The notes: a model not told the origin generated them from the sequence alone. Numbered from the stretch's first letter, positions 50,458 through 63,638 are shown. The stretch is 64,000 nt of DNA from Rotaria socialis (GCA_905331475.1 CAJNYU010003320.1:1-64000), one strand, 5' to 3'. Numbers and translations: made by a program.

Positions 50458-50992
50458 TCATATAGAATTCCTATCAGTAATAGAATTCAATTTATTTTAT
50501 AACTATTCCTTTCAAAAGTCGTATTAAATTTGAATAGTTTCTCATCTTATGAAATAGCTTGGTTGATATATTTTTCTAGTTTATGTATATATATATATAC
50601 ATATTCACATTCGTATGTGAATTTCATATTGATATGACGTTCTATTTCGGATGCTAGAATCAATAAGTCAGAAAAAAAATAGATGCGTTATTTATAATGG
50701 AGAACTGAATATTATAATCGAAATAAATATTTGTGCTTATAGAGATCCGTATATCGACCGTTTTATTTTCTCATTTTGATTGAAGAAGTATTTGCAAATA
50801 AACCGAGAAATACTCTAACATCCAACGCAATATTATAATTTGTACTTCTATGTGTTTCTTTATATTCTTGTTGATTGCATCTACTTCAAAATACCAGAAT
50901 ATTTGATAATGTAACGTTTGGGATTGTCTAAACGTAGAATTTATGATTGATTTTAAATAAATATCAATTTTTTGTTGTTGTTTGTTACAGAT
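50458..50992. other. gene-free stretch upstream of ZUP1
   Basis: AT-rich, ending in the pyrimidine-rich acceptor TTTGTTGTTGTTTGTTACAG, two bases before the ZUP1 start codon. No upstream exon was identified. Confidence 0.5.
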
Positions 50993-53900
50993 ATGGAATG
51001 CGTAAAGTGTTCTGTATGTCATCGGAAATTTGATGATACAACTCTTCTTTCCCTTCATCATGAATATGAAATATGTTTTGATATAAATTCTTCATCACTA
51101 CCCGAAGCAAATTTTAGTTGTCCATTATGCAATAAAAGATGTTATGATCCTCTTGTTCTACAAATTCATGTTAATGAAGTTCATGATCAAGTTCCCGTGC
51201 AGATATCAGAATCACAACCACCACCACCAACAGCAGCGGCAACCTCAGATAGTTTATATGCTCAAGATTTAGAAAGACGCGAACGCATGAAACGTCAATA
51301 TGAACAACAAGCAACTTCAGAAGTTTGTGTTGAACAATGGCAAGAAGATGAAGATGCTCATATAGCTCGTATGCTTCAAGAAGAAGAAAATGCACAATCA
51401 TTTGAAGAATTTCAGGTGAATAAATAAGAATAGGGAAATAAAAACTAATATCTAATTTCTTTTCTGGATTCTAGAATCGACATGGTGGAAGTACACGAAC
51501 ATTTGCTGAACGAGCACGATGGAATCTAGATAAAATCTATAAGAACAAATCTATTTCACAAGCAAAATATGAAGAATATAAAATGAAATTAGATGAAATG
51601 ATTGCACAACCAATAGAAACAACTGAATCTAGATCAACAGGTGAGAAAGTTTAACTAATTACTAGTGTTATTGTATTTTAACTAAACATTTTCTTTTAAT
51701 TAGACATTATTCCAATGATTTCAAAATTACCTATGGGTAATATTCTTGATCGTCGTCTATGTCGACCAGGCTGTGATCATATAAGTGCAACATGGCTTGA
51801 CCAAGGCTGGGCATGTGGATATAAAAATTTTCAAATGTTACTCTCATCACTTCGTTCTGATCCTCAATACTCAATGCATTTATTTGGTCATGATGTATCT
51901 AATCAAGTCAATCGTGATATACCATCTGTTAGTTTTTTACAAAAATTAATTGAAAAAGCTTGGACAGCTGGATTTGATAGTGATGGACGACAACAATTTA
52001 ATAATCATTTAGTTAATTCTACTAAATGGATTGGACCAACAGAAATTATGGCATGCCTTGGACACTTAAATATAAAGTAATAACTGAGCGTTTCGTTTTG
52101 CTTATCTCTACAATACGAAGTCGATTGTTTTCGTTCGTATAATCCTAGAACTGAATTATTTGATTTTCATCAACCAAAAAATATTGAGAAATCAATTGCT
52201 TATAAATATTTATTTGAATGGGTGCGAAAGTACTTTCAACAACAGCAACAGCAACAAGAAAATAAAAATAATAATATTATTCATCCACTCTATTTACAAC
52301 ATGAAGGTATATATCTAATTATAATATTAATTAAATTTTTACTCCTAGTTTGTTTGTTTTCATTTCTTTCGAGTAACATTATTACTATGAATATATTTAT
52401 GTATCATGAAAAAATAAGTTCTATGAATTTTTAAATTTCTCTATTTATATATTATATAAATCGACCAATTCTATTTTTTGTCTCCGAGCGACGAGTGAAA
52501 ATGAGAAACTTTCATAAATAAACAATATATGAAATTTGATACGGTAGAAAAATATTGATCAAATAATTTTTGCGAATGGGAAAAAAGTGATCTAATACAG
52601 AAAAACCTTTGACATAAAAGAATTGATTAACATAAATTTGAAAGAATACATAGAACAAATTTATATACATATATAGATATCTCTGACATTGCTGTGTTTC
52701 AGAGTCGTGAAATTATTTTTCTAGTTTTAAGTACAAGGAAAACATACAGTGCGGGAATTTGATAACTATTGAAAGAGTAGTTTTAGGTTTGCACTTGTTT
52801 ATTTCGAACAGAAATAGTTGAAATACTTTCTTGACATTTCCTATAATACGTTTGAATTGCTCTTTTTGTGTACTCAAAAAGTGAGTACACTCTAGAATCG
52901 GTCAGTGTGTCCGTCCGGCCGTCCGGCCGTAGGCACGATAACTTGCGAAAGGAGAGTCAGACCGTGATGAAATTTTCCACACAGTTCAATCTCATGAATA
53001 TCTCGGTCGAGTTCGAAGATGAGAAAAATCCCTCAAGAAATGGTTGAGTTATCGAAAAAATTGTCATTTTTGACCAGGCCATCCCTGAGGAGGAGTACAG
53101 GGAATTTTTTTCAAAAGATAAATCTTTCTCAGAATTATTCACAACATATATATATCGACTCAGTTTTTAACGCTAATTCCGAATCTGATATTAGTTTTGA
53201 GCTAAACAGTAGCTTTCTGATGAAACATCGCCTGAAAAACGTCTCAAAATGCACAAAAACTGCATCCAAAAATCAAATTGCCTAGTTTGTCATGATAATT
53301 TTGGTGTTCAGACATTCTAGAATGACTCATACATCCCATGCACTTNGCCTAGTTTCTCATGATAATTTTGGTGTTCAGACATTCTAGAATGACTCATACA
53401 TCCCATGCACTTTTTGCAGTACACATAACTTTCGGATGAAATCCGAAGTTTCCACATTTATTTAAATATGAACCTGCATACATCAAAAGTTTTGAATCTA
53501 ACATATTATCATTCAATTAATCATTAATCCTATATATATATATATATTGAAATTCGTGAGACCTACCCTTAATTTCCTGACAAACTCTTTTACTCTACTC
53601 TATTCGTAATTTTCAGGATTTATCAAAACTATCATATTTTACTTCATTAACTAATTGACTAATTAGTTGAATAATTACTGAAAATTTTCTTTTCTTTTCA
53701 TAGGTCATAGCCGTACAATTATTGGTTATGAACAATTTCGTGATGGTAACATTCGTCTGTTAATATTTGATCCAAGTACACCAAAATATAAGGTTGAAAA
53801 GTTCTGTAAGAATCCTTATTCAGAAGCATATATATTCCGCCGAAATTTACACTCATTTCAAAAACCAGTTTATCAAATACTCGCTGTTCGAGGATTAATT

Positions 53901-54033
53901 CAATCAGATGAAAGAGAAGTAAAATATTTCGACAGAAAAAAAAACTTTCAATACTATTTTTTGTCTCATTTTTTTCTTGCAGGCCTCTAAAAGAGTTCGT
54001 TCTATTAAAGTACCATTACCAAGTGCACGATGA
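50993..54033 (+). CDS. ZUP1: ZUP1 (ZUFSP) zinc-finger ubiquitin peptidase
   Basis: Exons: 50993-51415, 51475-51640, 51704-52076, about 52113-52306, 53704-53918 and 53983-54033, about 473 residues (human 578). Two N-terminal zinc-finger-like Cys/His motifs (CSVCHRKF, CPLCNKRCYD) precede an acidic helical region (a ubiquitin-binding helix is expected here) and the C78 peptidase domain. The catalytic Cys is in DQGWACGYKNFQML (C234), His in YLQHEGHSRTIIGYE (H387) and Asp in RLLIFDPS (D408). ZUP1 cleaves long K63-linked ubiquitin chains and acts in genome stability. A Q-rich insert (about six Gln) lies before the His. The junction between exons 3 and 4 lacks a usable AG; see the finding. The fourth intron (52307-53703) contains a repeat element and an ambiguous base. 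Confidence 0.93.
52864..53430. mobile_element. MITE-like repeat in a ZUP1 intron, second copy of the 32669-33215 family
   Basis: The left end repeats the hairpin, CTCTAGAATCGGTCAGTG and GTCCGTCCGGCCGTC sequence of the element near the esterase, and identity continues for about 300 bases. The right end, in reverse complement, begins GTGTACTGCAAAAAGTG, an imperfect match to the left GTGTACTCAAAAAGTG, so terminal inverted repeats are likely. The right part is a direct duplication of about 65 bases on both sides of the N at 53346, probably an assembly artefact. No transposase frame. Confidence 0.7.
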
Positions 54034-54174
54034 ACATTCGAGAATATTTTATTTTATCTTTTATTTTCTTTGATAAATCGGTAGATACTTTTTAGACAAT
54101 CAATTTATTATTTATCGATTAATCATGAAGAACTATGTAGACAAGATTTATTTTTTTTTCTAGATTGAATTTTA

Positions 54175-57100
54175 ATGTTTCTTGCTGTTATTGCCTTTGC
54201 AATAAGTTCATTCCGTCATTATATCATGTTCAATCACCAAAATTTCGTCGAAGAAGATAATGAAGAGGATGATGAAACAAGTAAAATTTTATTCTATTAA
54301 AACATAGATTAACTTTCTATTTATACATATATTTGTTCGTTTAGGTAGTTCAAATATTTTGAATAAAATTCGTTCTATTGTAACATATGTTTGTACTTAT
54401 CTATGGGCGATATCTTTTATTCTACTTATATTTCTTCTCTATGCATCTATTCGTGGCCCATTCAATATCATAAATAGTTTCAATACTGGTAAAGTTAAAA
54501 TATTAAACTAATTGTTCTTTTAATTTCAATATAAGGAATTATGAACTGTGTTTCTAATCAGTGCGAATTACAGGATTGCAGTGTTGCTAAGATTTCTCGT
54601 TCAAGACTTGTGATTTGATCTATAAGAAAACTTGAAGTAAATTGTTTAAAGTTTTTCGTATAGAACTTAAAAATAAGATTATTTTTTATAAAGCGATAGA
54701 AAGAGGTTTCAAAAATAGTAATTGAGTTCATTTACTTATAAGTTTGTTTTTCATTTGTTATATTGTTTAAACGCCAAAAAATAATATGAAAGTATTGAAG
54801 TTACATTTTTAAAGAAGGGAAAAAATTTATTCAAATTTCATGTTCTATAATTTCTTCAGGATCTTTGAAGGAAACTTAAAAAAGGAGCGAACATTTAGTA
54901 GAACAAAATTTTGATCAGCCATTATTTGATTTTTCTTTTTTTTTCTTCTATTCATTTTTGCTAATGTAAATCAAGCGACCTTACTTTATGACAAGTTAAT
55001 TTAAGATGTCCGCACATTTTTTTTCTGCGTCGGCCGGAATCGTGTTCGATAAAATCAAGAGAAAACAACATATGAGATCCAGCAGTAGAAAAACGGATTG
55101 AAGTATAATAGAGAAAATGTGACGTACTTCTAACGTCTCTGAAAAATGAATCTAGTGATGAGTAACATTGTTTTAGTATGAAAAATATAAATTCTTCGCT
55201 ATCTTTATTACTTTATTGATGTTTTCGATAAAGTAAACATGGTTGGTGTGTTTTTTGGGTATATTACTAAACGTTTCGGTTTCATTTTTGATTCTCTTTA
55301 TCATCATCAATTATTTTGTATTTTACAAAAATAAATAAATTCACTATGTGAACAGTAGAGAATTTCGAAAACGTTTAATAGTCTTACAGAGAAAAATTAA
55401 TTAATAGAATATCAATGTTGAGAAATGATTTTGATGAAGATTCTTACAAAAACAAAAATGAAATGCGATGAATGGTTTTAAGCACAACACTCCTATCATT
55501 GAGTATATAGCTCTTATAATAGAAATCATGAACAACAATTTCCCTTATATTGATATTTAGTACAATTTCTATTATTTTCATATTCTTTTATGACGAGGCC
55601 AAGATAAGCTTGACAAATAAAATAAGAAGATTTCTACAATAAGAAAAAATTGATTTATTGCATGTAGACTTTTCTTTCCGTGTTATTAAACAACATTGGA
55701 TAATCTTTATTTTCGTCATACTAATAGAATGCAACTGCTACTGACATTGTGAAGATAATTACACAAGGCTAGATTTATTTGTCTCTGTTTTGAATTAAAT
55801 TAGTTCATTTTCGCATGAAAATCAATACAGATAAAAAAAATATCTTTAAGATTCATCAGTAAAATTCTCTTCACATTATATATAATTAAATAATCAATAT
55901 GGTGGAAAGAATAAGAAAAAGCTGAATGTAAGCGTATTGTTCTCGTTCTGTCTATCTTTTTCTAGATATATGTATATAAATAAATGTAAATATAGATCTC
56001 TGCGTCGCTATTACTGCTGTACATCCTCTTATACATCTATAATATTCTACGGCACGCACCAAGACACATTTTCTTTCTCTTTTCTTTTGCATTTTCCTCT
56101 TTTGCTTTTCCACTGTTCTATGATTATCTTCATCAAACATGCTAAACTTCATCTTTTGTAAGTTCATCCTAATTTTTTATATGAATAGAAAAAAAAATAT
56201 ATATATATATATATGTATATTCTTGTTTTATTCTTATTGTCAAATCTTTTGTCTTTTTTATACTGTTTAATCGAAAATTTTGCATAGTATTTATGAATCG
56301 TTTTTTGTTTTACAGCGACAATGTTCTTCAATACTTTGACACCAAAATTTTACGTTGCATTAACTGGTACATCGTCGTTAATTTCTGGCCTCATTTTGGT
56401 AAAAACAAATTTTGAGAAAAATAAACAACGTTGTTAATTTATTTCTTAGATATTTGAATGGTGGTATTTTAAACGATATGGTACATCATTTATTGAACAA
56501 GTTTCAATTAATCATCTAACACCAATATTAAATGGAAATGACTCAAATAATATATCCCTAACAAATAATGATGTATCATCTATATCCTTCCCATCATCAT
56601 CAACCATGAATGGATTAAGTAGTGGAAATAATAATGTGAATAATGGTGCATTATCCAACGGTGGTACAGATTCAACCATACCGGTGACTGGAACAAATGA
56701 ATGTAAAGTATGGAAAAATCCATGTGCATTATTTCGCGGAGCTGAATATCAACGTTTAATACAATATAATGGAAAAGAACCACTAACATTTCATGACATG
56801 AATTTATCCGCACAAGAACATCAAACATTTTTTACTTGTGATCTCGACGAAGGAAAACCTGAATACGAAAGTAAGATATATAGTTATATAGAGAGATATT
56901 TATTTCCTAGTAGATATTTTGTTTTCCTTGTAGTGATGCAACGAGCATGGCGTGAACGAACACCGTCAATACGAATACAACTTGCTCATGACGCTTTAGA
57001 AAAAAATTCCGAGTAAGAAATATTTTGTTTGTCATGCAGATTTTTTTCTCTATCATGTATACATATATATTCATATTAGATTTACACCAGCATTAATTCT

Positions 57101-59372
57101 TCTAGCCGAAGAAGAAGCTACGACAATAATTGAAGTTGAACGTTTATTAAAACAAGCCTTAAAGTGTGCTGAAAATGCATATAGAAAATCACAACAGTTA
57201 CTTGAACAGGGTCGTATACAAGACATTGTACATAGTAAGATAGAAAATTGATTGTAAATGTTATTTTGAATATCTATCATTATTTTGTTGTTCTTACAGA
57301 ACGCAATACAAATATATTAATTTATGTTAAACGACGTTTAGGAATGTGTGCGCGAAAATTGGGAAAGTTGCGTGAAGCAACAAAAATTTTTCGTGATCTA
57401 GTGAAAGAATTTCCAATGATGTCTGTTTTTAATATACATGAGAATCTTATTGAAGTTCTACTTGCACTTCAAAACTATGCAGATGTACAGGGCGTCCTTG
57501 CCAAATATGATGGTAAAATACTTTTTTCGAAAACTTTTCATTGAAAAATACATTTTAAATTTTTTCCTTTTCAGATATTAGTTTACCAAAATCAGCCACA
57601 ATTTGTTATACAGCTGCATTGCTTAAAGCCAGAACGGTTGCCTCCACGTAGGTTTGTTGTTTAGTCGTAATCGAACTTGCTAATTGAAATTAAAAAAGCA
57701 AGTTCACAAGTCATCTTGGTGGTATTTTATACAGATTTCTGTTCAGAAGTGAAATTGAAAAGTCGAGAAAAACGAATGTCTGTTATTGGAAATACAAAAT
57801 TATAATCAAAAATTTTCAGCAGGCGAACAGGATCTATGAGAAGTACCACTTTGGGATCGATAAAGTACTACGTGAAAAAATTGAAGTGTACCCGACGAAA
57901 TTTTAAAACGTTCTTCTACTTCTACGAGAAAATTTTTAACGACTCTAATTTTGTTTTCTTTCAAAATACAATGTTGTCTTGGTTTTGTATCAAGACTCAT
58001 AAAAGAATATTTTGCTGAAAGAAAATATGTATTTTCTATTCGAACAAAAATACGGAGATAAAGAACTAAGAAATAGTAAGACACATAATGGATATGTACA
58101 TAAAACATTAGATTTCTGTTTGTTTAAATGACCCAAAATGTCGTTTCTATTAGAAGACGTGTCACAACAATTTTGTTTTCGTCAGTAGAACGTTGAATTA
58201 GCATGCAATAATGCTAAAGAATGTCAGGAAAAAAAACGTTTGGACAACACTACATGTTACAGTCAGTCGAAAATATCCAACTATAATTACTTGAGATTAC
58301 TTTTCATGTTCTATTTAATTCCTTATTAAGTCAAAGGGTCTATCGTATTATTCGACGTACGCGATGATCAAAGTCACATACTCTGCTATATTTTTAGCGT
58401 GATAGATATAGTTCTAAATCAATGAAATTAATTTGAACTATTGAAAATCTTTGGTTTAATCTATTACCGTGATTTCTATCGAACAAGGATGTTTTTCTTT
58501 TTATTAGTGATACTTTCTACTGAATTGCAAAAAAAAGTTTCACTTCATCTCTATATAAATCACAAATGGTATCTACTTTTCTTTTTCTTTTTTATAAAAT
58601 ATAGGTTTTCACCCGATGTAGCCAGTAAACGTGGTTTAACTGCAGCAGAAATGTCAGCAGTTGAAGCTATTCATCGAGCCGTAGAATTTAATCCACATGT
58701 ACCTAAAGTAAGTTTGTTTTTCCGCTTTCAACTAATATTTTGATTTTTTCGATTCTTCGTTTTGTTTCCTGCTTATAGTATTTATTAGAAATGAAAAGTC
58801 TAATATTACCACCTGAACATATTCTTAAACGAGGTGATTCAGAAGCAATAGCGTATGCGTTTTTCCATTTACCACATTGGCGTCGCGTTGAAGGCGCTCT
58901 TAATTTATTACATTGTACATGGGAAGGAACATTTCGAATGATTCCATATCCATTGGAAAAAGGACATCTTTTTCATCCGTATCCAACGGTAAAAATCAAA
59001 CTTTAAGAATTTATATATATATATTTTTTTTTCTTCTTAAAGTGTACTGAAGCCGCTGATAGAGAATTATTACCTGGTAAGTATTTAATTAATTTGTTTA
59101 ACGACAAAACAAACAAACATTATTGTTTTTTTTTAGTATTTCACGATGTATCTGTATTTCCGAAAAAAGAATTACCATTTTTTATTTTATTTACAGCTGG
59201 TCTGTGTTCAGGCACGGCTATGCTTGCGTTACTTACTCATCAATATCCCGAAATTGCTGCTTATATCGCTCGTCTTTTTCTAGCTTGGTTTAGCGTACCG
59301 ATACAATATCTAACGGACAAAATCGAATCAATTCTACCGTCAAATCTTTATCAACAATTAGCGAAAATTTAA
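54175..59372 (+). CDS. ST7: ST7 (suppressor of tumorigenicity 7) protein
   Basis: Twelve exons join in phase: 54175-54280, 54345-54488, 56316-56398, 56450-56870, 56934-57012, 57080-57234, 57300-57512, 57575-57647, 58605-58707, 58779-58988, 59043-59076 and 59137-59372, giving 618 residues (human 585). Strongly conserved family text: [89 protein letters not shown] and [16 protein letters not shown]. Hydrophobic segments in the N-terminal exons and near the C-terminus fit a membrane protein. An Asn/Ser-rich insert lies in exon 56450-56870. ST7 is a putative tumour suppressor linked to extracellular-matrix remodelling; its biochemistry is unclear. It starts 141 nt after ZUP1, behind a TTTTTTTTTCTAG acceptor. 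Confidence 0.97.
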
Positions 59373-59826
59373 TTATTCTTTTTTTGTTTTGTTTTTGCTG
59401 ATTGTTATTTATGCTACATGATGATGATGATGATGAAAATGATCTCACCTTACATATGTATACGTGTGTCTCCTGTTTGTTTTTTGTTTTCTTTCTCTAT
59501 CTGTCATTCTCATTACTAATGTGTGCATGTTTATTCGTGGTTGGTGGATGACGACGTATAATGATGCATTGAAAAATAAGAGAAAGAAAAAAAATATTAT
59601 TATAGACGATATTTTTTATTTTTATTATTTGCATTATAATGGTTAACTATATATAGAACCTTGTCAAAAAAGTGGAGATGCAGTAGACTTACATATATGC
59701 GAGAAACATTTGTCTTTTTTTTTCAATCTTAGATGCAAAAAAATTAATTGACAAGTGCTGATACTATTACCGATAAAATAGCAGAAAACGTTGAATAGTT
59801 TCGTTGACTTCGCATTAGAAACAGCA
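59373..59826. other. ST7-P450 intergenic region
   Basis: An ATGATG triplet run lies at about 59418-59436. A pyrimidine-rich acceptor (TTTTTTTTCAATCTTAG) ends at 59732, 94 bases before the P450 start codon, with a four-codon upstream open frame beginning right after it. No exon. Confidence 0.45.
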
Positions 59827-62403
59827 ATGGTCGATTCAGATAGTTCATCTGGTGCTGATGAAAACTCATTTTTCCATTATTTTACTTCATTCGGTATTCA
59901 TATTTTATTCATTGTTATTGTTATAGTTCTCAAATGGCAATATGGTAAAATTTTACACTTAGAACAAAGAAATAAAACTTTTCTTTATATTTTAATTTAC
60001 TTTTCAGATCGTAATCGGTATCGTTATCCAAAGGGACCACGTGATTGGCGAAATATAAAAGATGCTATATCGTTTCATCGAAAAAAACGTGACAACTTAT
60101 TGGTTTTAGCAACTGATTATCCTGACTCGTGCACTGTTTTGACTCATACGGGTCGTTTAGTTCTATTGAATAATGCTGAACTTATTAATGAAATATTTGT
60201 TGGACGTGCTGATTTGGTTAGTAATAAAGTGGATAGTTATTTAGAAAATCAATTACGATATAAAGAAGGCAAACATATTCGTACAGGTACAGCAAAACAA
60301 AAGATAGATAGGCTATTACAAATTAATTTTGAATACTCTAGAAAATGTCATTTTATTTTGAATCCAAAGAAATGAAGAATACCTTTTTCTTTGAATTTTT
60401 AACAACAGAAAAATTAATAAGAATATTTTAGTTGAAACGATGAATACAATAGAATGTAGGGACTCTCTACTAGGGAGTCGCAACTAAATAACAAGACAAA
60501 AAGAATAATAGAAAAGGACATACATAATGGAATTTTGAGTTCTTAGGATCATTATTTCTGTTTTATGTGAGTCTATTATTCAAGAAAAGCATCCTTGAGA
60601 AGACAAATGTATGAAAGAGATTCTATTGAAATATAATTAAGTCATTTATTAAGACATGTACTTTATTTTTTTAGTCAAAAGCCTCGTTACTGAAAACAAA
60701 AATTTTGTTTTATCTTCTGAACATATTTTTCACTTTAGAAATCGATAAATCATCTCAGTTTTAACATATCTTGCCTAGAGATATACGACTGAATATTCTT
60801 ATTTTCGATCCTGATACAATGTTCTTGTCAGTAGTTAATGCGATGCGAAGCATAGCATTTATGTAGTCCTTCGAGGATCTTTTTTTAATGCGATGCGAAG
60901 CAGAAGCATTTATGTAGTCCGTCGNAAGTATTCAAGATTTCTCTGAACTGTAGATTTTTCGTGAACACCTGATTCAAGCTTCGCATCGCATTTCGTATTC
61001 GAGTAAAACTTGAATACCATCTAGTTTCTATTAGAACTTCAACGAATCAAATTATTCTCGATTCTATGAATTTCAGTTCTTTTCGATTCTAAAATCAATA
61101 AAACTAATGTTGGACTTTTTCAATTTCCCTTGGTCAATCTTTTTCGAACAATGTTCTAATAGATATATTAAATAGAATATGTTTACTTTTGATTGGAACA
61201 ACTTTCACTTAAAAGTTTTTATAAAGTATTTCTTTTGATCAATTAAAAAGCTTTTTATGATGTTTAATAGGTATTGTATTCCGTCATCAAGATCATAATG
61301 CTCGAATAATTCATAAAGCACTTGTGAATTTTATGGATAATGATTTTGTTTATAAACGTCTGGATTCTGTGGTACAAGAGCAATTACAAAATTTACGTCT
61401 TTCCAATAAATTTGATGTTCGTCGTACAACATTTAGTTTTGCTGTTCGTCTTCTTACATCGCTTTCAGGTTCATCAGCTTCTAAAGCAATGAATGATAAA
61501 GCCTTTGAATTATTTGAACAAAATTTATATAAAATTTCAAAAGCAATTCACGAAGATACATTTCAAAAATCCGCTAAAGTTATTCTTACGAAATTAACTG
61601 GCCAATCAGAAACATTGGATATCAATGAAAATATCTTAGATTATATAAAAACATGGACTCAACAACGATCTAATCGTGCAAAAAATACAACTGACGAAAA
61701 CATTGTAACATCAACAACAAAAACATCGCATGATTTTCTTGATTCAATTTTAAATGCTATCGATGAATCATCACCACGTTTAGATGACGATGACGTTTCT
61801 GCTTGTATACTGGATATAATTATGCATGGCAGTGAAATGCTTAAAGGTGCAATATCATGGTTTTTACTTTACGTTGTTATATATCCTGAAGAAGCGAATT
61901 CGTGTAGACGCGAAGTTCGAGATAAAGGTTATTCAAAATTTGAACTCTCATCAGCTGAATCTCTTGTTCATACGCAAGCATTTGTTAAAGAAGTTTTACG
62001 TTTATCGCCTATTATACCTATTGTTATTCATTCGACATTACAAGATTTTAAATGGCGTCATTATCATATACAAAAGCGTACTCAGTTTGGTGCTAATATT
62101 GTTGCTTTACATCAATTGCCCACATGGAGAGACGCAGCAAAATTTGATATAAATCGTTGGATCGGAAATAATTCATCAACTATACCAATTCAATCTTATT
62201 CACCATTTGGTTTTGGTCCACGTTCTTGTGTTGCTGAAAAGTTTTTATTTAATTTATTGACTGGCATTCTTGGTGTACTTCTGTTTCATAACGATTTCGA
62301 AAAAACTGGCCCTGTACCTGAACCAAGTGAAGGTACATTTGGTTTAGCAAATATACCACCAAAATTTTCACTTAAAGCTACCTCACTTATCCATCGTTCA
62401 TAG
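59827..62403 (+). CDS. cytochrome P450 monooxygenase
   Basis: Three exons join in phase: 59827-59944, 60008-60286 and 61271-62403, giving 509 residues, normal for a microsomal P450. An N-terminal membrane anchor (IHILFIVIVIVLKW) is followed by a basic/proline hinge (RYPKGPRDW). The K-helix ExxR is in KEVLRLSP, the PERF-like segment in KFDINRW and the heme-binding loop in PFGFGPRSCVAEKF, with the thiolate Cys at about 452. The C-helix region reads GIVFRHQDHNARIIHKAL, without the usual Trp. The I-helix reads IMHGSEMLKGAISW, so the oxygen-activating AGxD/ETT motif is degenerate, with no Thr. Overall it resembles the animal CYP2-type clan, family not assigned. It may have unusual chemistry or reduced activity. 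An AATAAA is at 62547-62552. Intron 2 is about 1 kb and holds a repeat. Confidence 0.93.
60835..60993. repeat. inverted and direct repeat with N in a P450 intron
   Basis: TAATGCGATGCGAAGC occurs at about 60836 and again at about 60896 in the same direction, each followed by GCATTTATGTAGTCC. Its reverse complement, GCTTCGCATCGCATTT, occurs at 60978-60993. The ambiguous base at 60925 lies between them. It is probably a short mobile element with terminal inverted repeats and an assembly join. Confidence 0.55.
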
Positions 62404-63638
62404 ATTCATCTAGTCTTACATTTATGAACACCTTTCAATACAGATTATATCCATTTAAGCCTGCATTTTTTTAAACTTTTTGTTTCTCATATTTTGCCAA
62501 TAATAAGTATGAATAAACAGTTACTTTAGTTTTTTTTTTCTCATTAAATAAAGTTTAGTTATGATATCAACGATAGAAATACTGTGTTTTATTTTTCATA
62601 TGAGAAATATGTTGATAATATATTTATTTTTGCATATTGTATTCGAACGATCAATATGAAAATAAATGTTATAATTTTAATTTCAAACTTCAAGATAGTT
62701 GTAGATCATTTATTTATCAATCTTGACGAAATCAGTTTTTTTTAAAAGATAAATCGTTTTGAAATAAATCAAGAATATAATGACATACAATTGCATTGAA
62801 TCTCTTTCTCTTTTGAACTATTAAAACAAAACAAAATTGATATAATCGCACGTCTACGACACTGATAAGCGTGTGTGTGTGTTTAAAAATAGTTGAAATT
62901 CTAATATAGATCATCAATTAATTCAGGGTTGTTCTCTAGTTGCTTAACAGCTAGCTTGAGAAAGGATGGAAATAACTAGCGGCTGAAAAAAACAATAATT
63001 TAACCGTAAAGAAAATCATATTTCTTTAATACAATTCTTTAATTGAAAAATCTACCTGCAGAATACTGTTGAATGATGATGTGAAATATTTTCAATATTT
63101 ATGATTGGAACACAGGCTGAGATTTGAATTTTTCGTTCAGAAAAAAACATTCATATACCTATTTCTAATCAACTTTGAAAGCTTTATATAATATGCTATC
63201 TTTTCTAAGAACAGTTTGGAACTATCACAAGCATCAATGCACATTTGAACTTCTTTTGTCTTTCAAGAAGCATTTAAATTGATGATTTTTCTAAATTGTC
63301 AAAGTCAGTATTGAATATATAGAAAAATATAGAATAGGATATTTATGCGCACATTTTTCTCGTGAAAAAAATGACCAATTCTAAGAATATTTCTTGGTCG
63401 ATGTGTCTAATTACCAAGTAAACTACAGATTTCCTGCATATACTTATACTTAGGGATTATTTTCGAGAGATTAACTTTCTTAACAATAGAATATTTTTTT
63501 CTTGATTGAATACTAAGGACATAGTTTAAACTATTCTACAGGTGAAACATCGTAAGTCGAGTATCAACTCGCACAAAAAAATATTCGTTTGGCTTTTTCA
63601 TACTGACAATGTTCAATTTATTCATTTCTAGATACGAT
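62404..63638. other. P450-UPF0598 intergenic region
   Basis: After the P450 poly(A) signal the sequence is AT-rich, with a short (GT)n run at about 62870-62882. No exon seen. It ends at an acceptor TTCATTTCTAG (63631), seven bases before the next start codon. Confidence 0.5.
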
